In this document: positions 14,894 through 16,132 of the stretch, piece after piece | Position numbering within the stretch: the first letter of the stretch is position 1 | Layout of the letters: the number at the start of each line of letters is the position of its first letter | Notes under the pieces: generated by a model | Told to the model about the DNA's origin: nothing | Database searches by the model: none | What the model saw: the letters and a program-made list of their open reading frames with translations, nothing else | Source: Neisseriales bacterium | GTDB taxonomy: Bacteria; Pseudomonadota; Gammaproteobacteria; Burkholderiales; UBA11063 | NCBI GenBank assembly: GCA_008017145.1 | Contig: SSGY01000120.1 | Location: 1 to 16,132, forward strand | Direction: 5' to 3' | Length of the DNA: 16,132 nt | Position numbers and translations under genes: made by a program

Positions 14894-15362
14894 AGCTGAT
14901 TTCTATAATTTCAATTTCATCACGCCCTTGTGGGGATGTAAACATAAACGTGTCACCGAGGTTTTTGCGTAAAAGTATTTTAGCCAGCGGTGAAGTCCAG
15001 CTGATTTTATTGGTGCTGGGATCAATTTCATCCTGTCCAATTATAGTAACGGTTTGTTCTTGAGTTTGATTACGTAAAATCGTTACCGTCGCGCCAAAAA
15101 ACACAGTTTCTTTACCATCGTGGACGCGTGGATCTACAACCTCGGCATGCTCAATTTTTTTAGTTAACTGGTGAATACGTTTGTCAATCTCGCGCAACTT
15201 CTTTTTGCCATATTGGTAATCAGCATTTTCTGAGCGATCACCGTTACTTGCCGCCCAGTTTACTAAATGTACATAATGCGGACGTTCTTTAGTTACTAAA
15301 TTGTGCAATTCTTCACGTAGAATCGCATAACCAGCTACAGTTATATAATTTTTATCATGCAT
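14883..15362 (-). CDS. greB: Transcript cleavage factor GreB
   Basis: Rescues backtracked RNA polymerase by stimulating cleavage of the RNA 3' end. The 159-aa length equals that of the E. coli protein. The N-terminal coiled coil carries the GreB-type tip WAASNGDRSENADYQYGKKKLREID (residues 35-59), including the acidic Asp and Glu that hold the catalytic Mg, and the C-terminal domain follows the FKBP-like pattern (GATVTIL..., IIGQDEIDPSTNKISW, SPLAKILL). It overlaps tyrA and heads the operon. No good ribosome binding site precedes the ATG; a 12-bp palindrome lies 16 bp upstream. Confidence 0.95.
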   Translation of the reverse strand: MHDKNYITVAGYAILREELHNLVTKERPHYVHLVNWAASNGDRSENADYQYGKKKLREIDKRIHQLTKKIEHAEVVDPRVHDGKETVFFGATVTILRNQTQEQTVTIIGQDEIDPSTNKISWTSPLAKILLRKNLGDTFMFTSPQGRDEIEIIEISYDT

Positions 15363-15377
15363 ATTATGGGTTTAATT

Positions 15378-15389
15378 ATCTCTAGAGAT
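15378..15389. promoter_or_regulatory. 12-bp palindrome upstream of greB
   Basis: ATCTCTAGAGAT is a perfect palindrome 15 bp before the greB ATG, where a ribosome binding site would be expected. It might be an operator; chance is not excluded. Confidence 0.25.
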
Positions 15390-15485
15390 TAAATAAGTGT
15401 TTCATCCGCTATTTTACTCTGAAAACCGAATGATTTTTCACCCATTTTGTAGTATTTGTGACTAAGTTGTCTATATTAGCGTAAT

Positions 15486-16132
15486 TTATTTATCCAGTTT
15501 AATTGCTAGGTTTTTAGCAAATTCAGCGCGTAAATCTGAGCTAGCATAGACTAATGCTTCTGGATTTACTTCTATAGCAGTTAAAACAATTTCACGATCC
15601 GCGCGAAGATTCTCACTAGCATATTCAAGTGCTAGTCCATGTAGCTTTACTGCTGCTAAAATAAACGTCCGGTTTGATACTAGCGTCGAATCAGCATGAT
15701 CTAACGCCCATTCATATTCAATCGCTGCCGCAAGTACTAATTCTGGGTCAGCTTTCAGCTCTTGGCTCACGTATTCCAAAGCTCGTCCTTTTAGCGCAAC
15801 TACCTGCATGGCAAAATCTTTATTAGCGCGTAATTCATCGCTGGCATAAGCAAAAGCCCAATCGTTTTCACCAACTGCAGCAAGAACAATGTTTTTATCT
15901 GCACGAAGTTCTTCAGTAGCAAACTCTAGCGCGCGCCCTTTGAGTTTGACTGCCGCTAAAACCAGCTCATAATCACTGCGTAAATTATCTGCAGCAAATT
16001 TAAGTGCGCCACCATTTTGTGCGACTGCGACTAGCACTACGGCTGGAGACGATTTTAATTGATCATTAGCAAAAACTAGGGCGCTGCCATTATTTTTAAC
16101 CGCGGCGCTAACAATCTCAAGATTTGATTTTA
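15486..16132 (-). CDS. DUF4116 repeat protein (5' partial)
   Basis: The frame is open to the window edge, so the start lies outside; the GTG at 16037 is inside a repeat and is not the true start. The visible 214 residues consist of eight consecutive 25-residue repeats with the pattern (R/K)(A/S)(D/N)xxxVLxAVxxxGxALxYAS(x)(E/D)L, ending in a short RAEFAKNLAIKLDK tail. This is the DUF4116 repeat (PF13475), a short helical-pair repeat of unknown function that stacks into a solenoid and probably binds proteins. Such proteins occur in water-living and protist-associated bacteria. It is upstream of greB on the same strand with a 123-bp gap, so probably a separate unit. Confidence 0.85.
   Translation of the reverse strand, partial: KSNLEIVSAAVKNNGSALVFANDQLKSSPAVVLVAVAQNGGALKFAADNLRSDYELVLAAVKLKGRALEFATEELRADKNIVLAAVGENDWAFAYASDELRANKDFAMQVVALKGRALEYVSQELKADPELVLAAAIEYEWALDHADSTLVSNRTFILAAVKLHGLALEYASENLRADREIVLTAIEVNPEALVYASSDLRAEFAKNLAIKLDK

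Noticed and set aside
15486..16132. 75-bp periodicity taken as a DNA repeat or CRISPR-like array
   Set aside because: The period is that of the 25-residue protein repeat; the DNA copies have diverged and there are no spacers.

Overview
The window is an A+T-rich stretch of a proteobacterial chromosome. Codon use favours A/T-ending codons and the intergenic DNA is very A/T-rich. A GreB of E. coli type, a TyrA dehydrogenase domain closest to the E. coli T-protein, an EmrD-like pump and a tRNA-Asn with encoded CCA point to a gamma- or betaproteobacterium. DUF4116 repeats are often seen in water-living or protist-associated bacteria. The sequence alone does not give a genus.

Left part (1-2891, + strand): the 3' end of a membrane transporter, an exported Ntn-hydrolase and a cytoplasmic type I L-asparaginase (ansA). 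A 144-bp hairpin-forming element with 15-bp terminal inverted repeats sits between the hydrolase and ansA. It looks like a non-autonomous (MITE-type) mobile element. It touches the stop codon of the first gene and ends just before the ribosome binding site of the second.

Middle part (2892-9118): a tRNA-Asn on the minus strand with a consensus promoter; a Maf nucleotide pyrophosphatase overlapping a short RNase E/G family protein that lacks the zinc-link; an unrecognised 175-aa protein with its own good promoter; a minus-strand pair of an EmrD-like efflux pump and a Dabb-domain protein with overlapping ends; a metallo-beta-lactamase-fold hydrolase; and an exported AroQ-gamma chorismate mutase closed by a clear bidirectional terminator.

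Right part (9119-16132): a 1041-aa surface lipoprotein (minus strand), probably carbohydrate-active. A 467-bp gene-free region follows, rich in palindromes, including a 35-bp perfect one. From it a divergent two-gene unit is transcribed: a 55-aa protein and a LuxR-type regulator. Facing it on the minus strand are greB, tyrA (dehydrogenase only) and a small secreted YYN-repeat protein in one tight operon. The window ends inside a DUF4116 gene made of exact 25-residue repeats.

The strongest leads are the hairpin element before ansA, the palindrome-rich region between the lipoprotein and the LuxR-type unit, the new 55-aa gene in that unit, and the large lipoprotein of unassigned family. No phage, CRISPR array or known defence system is visible.
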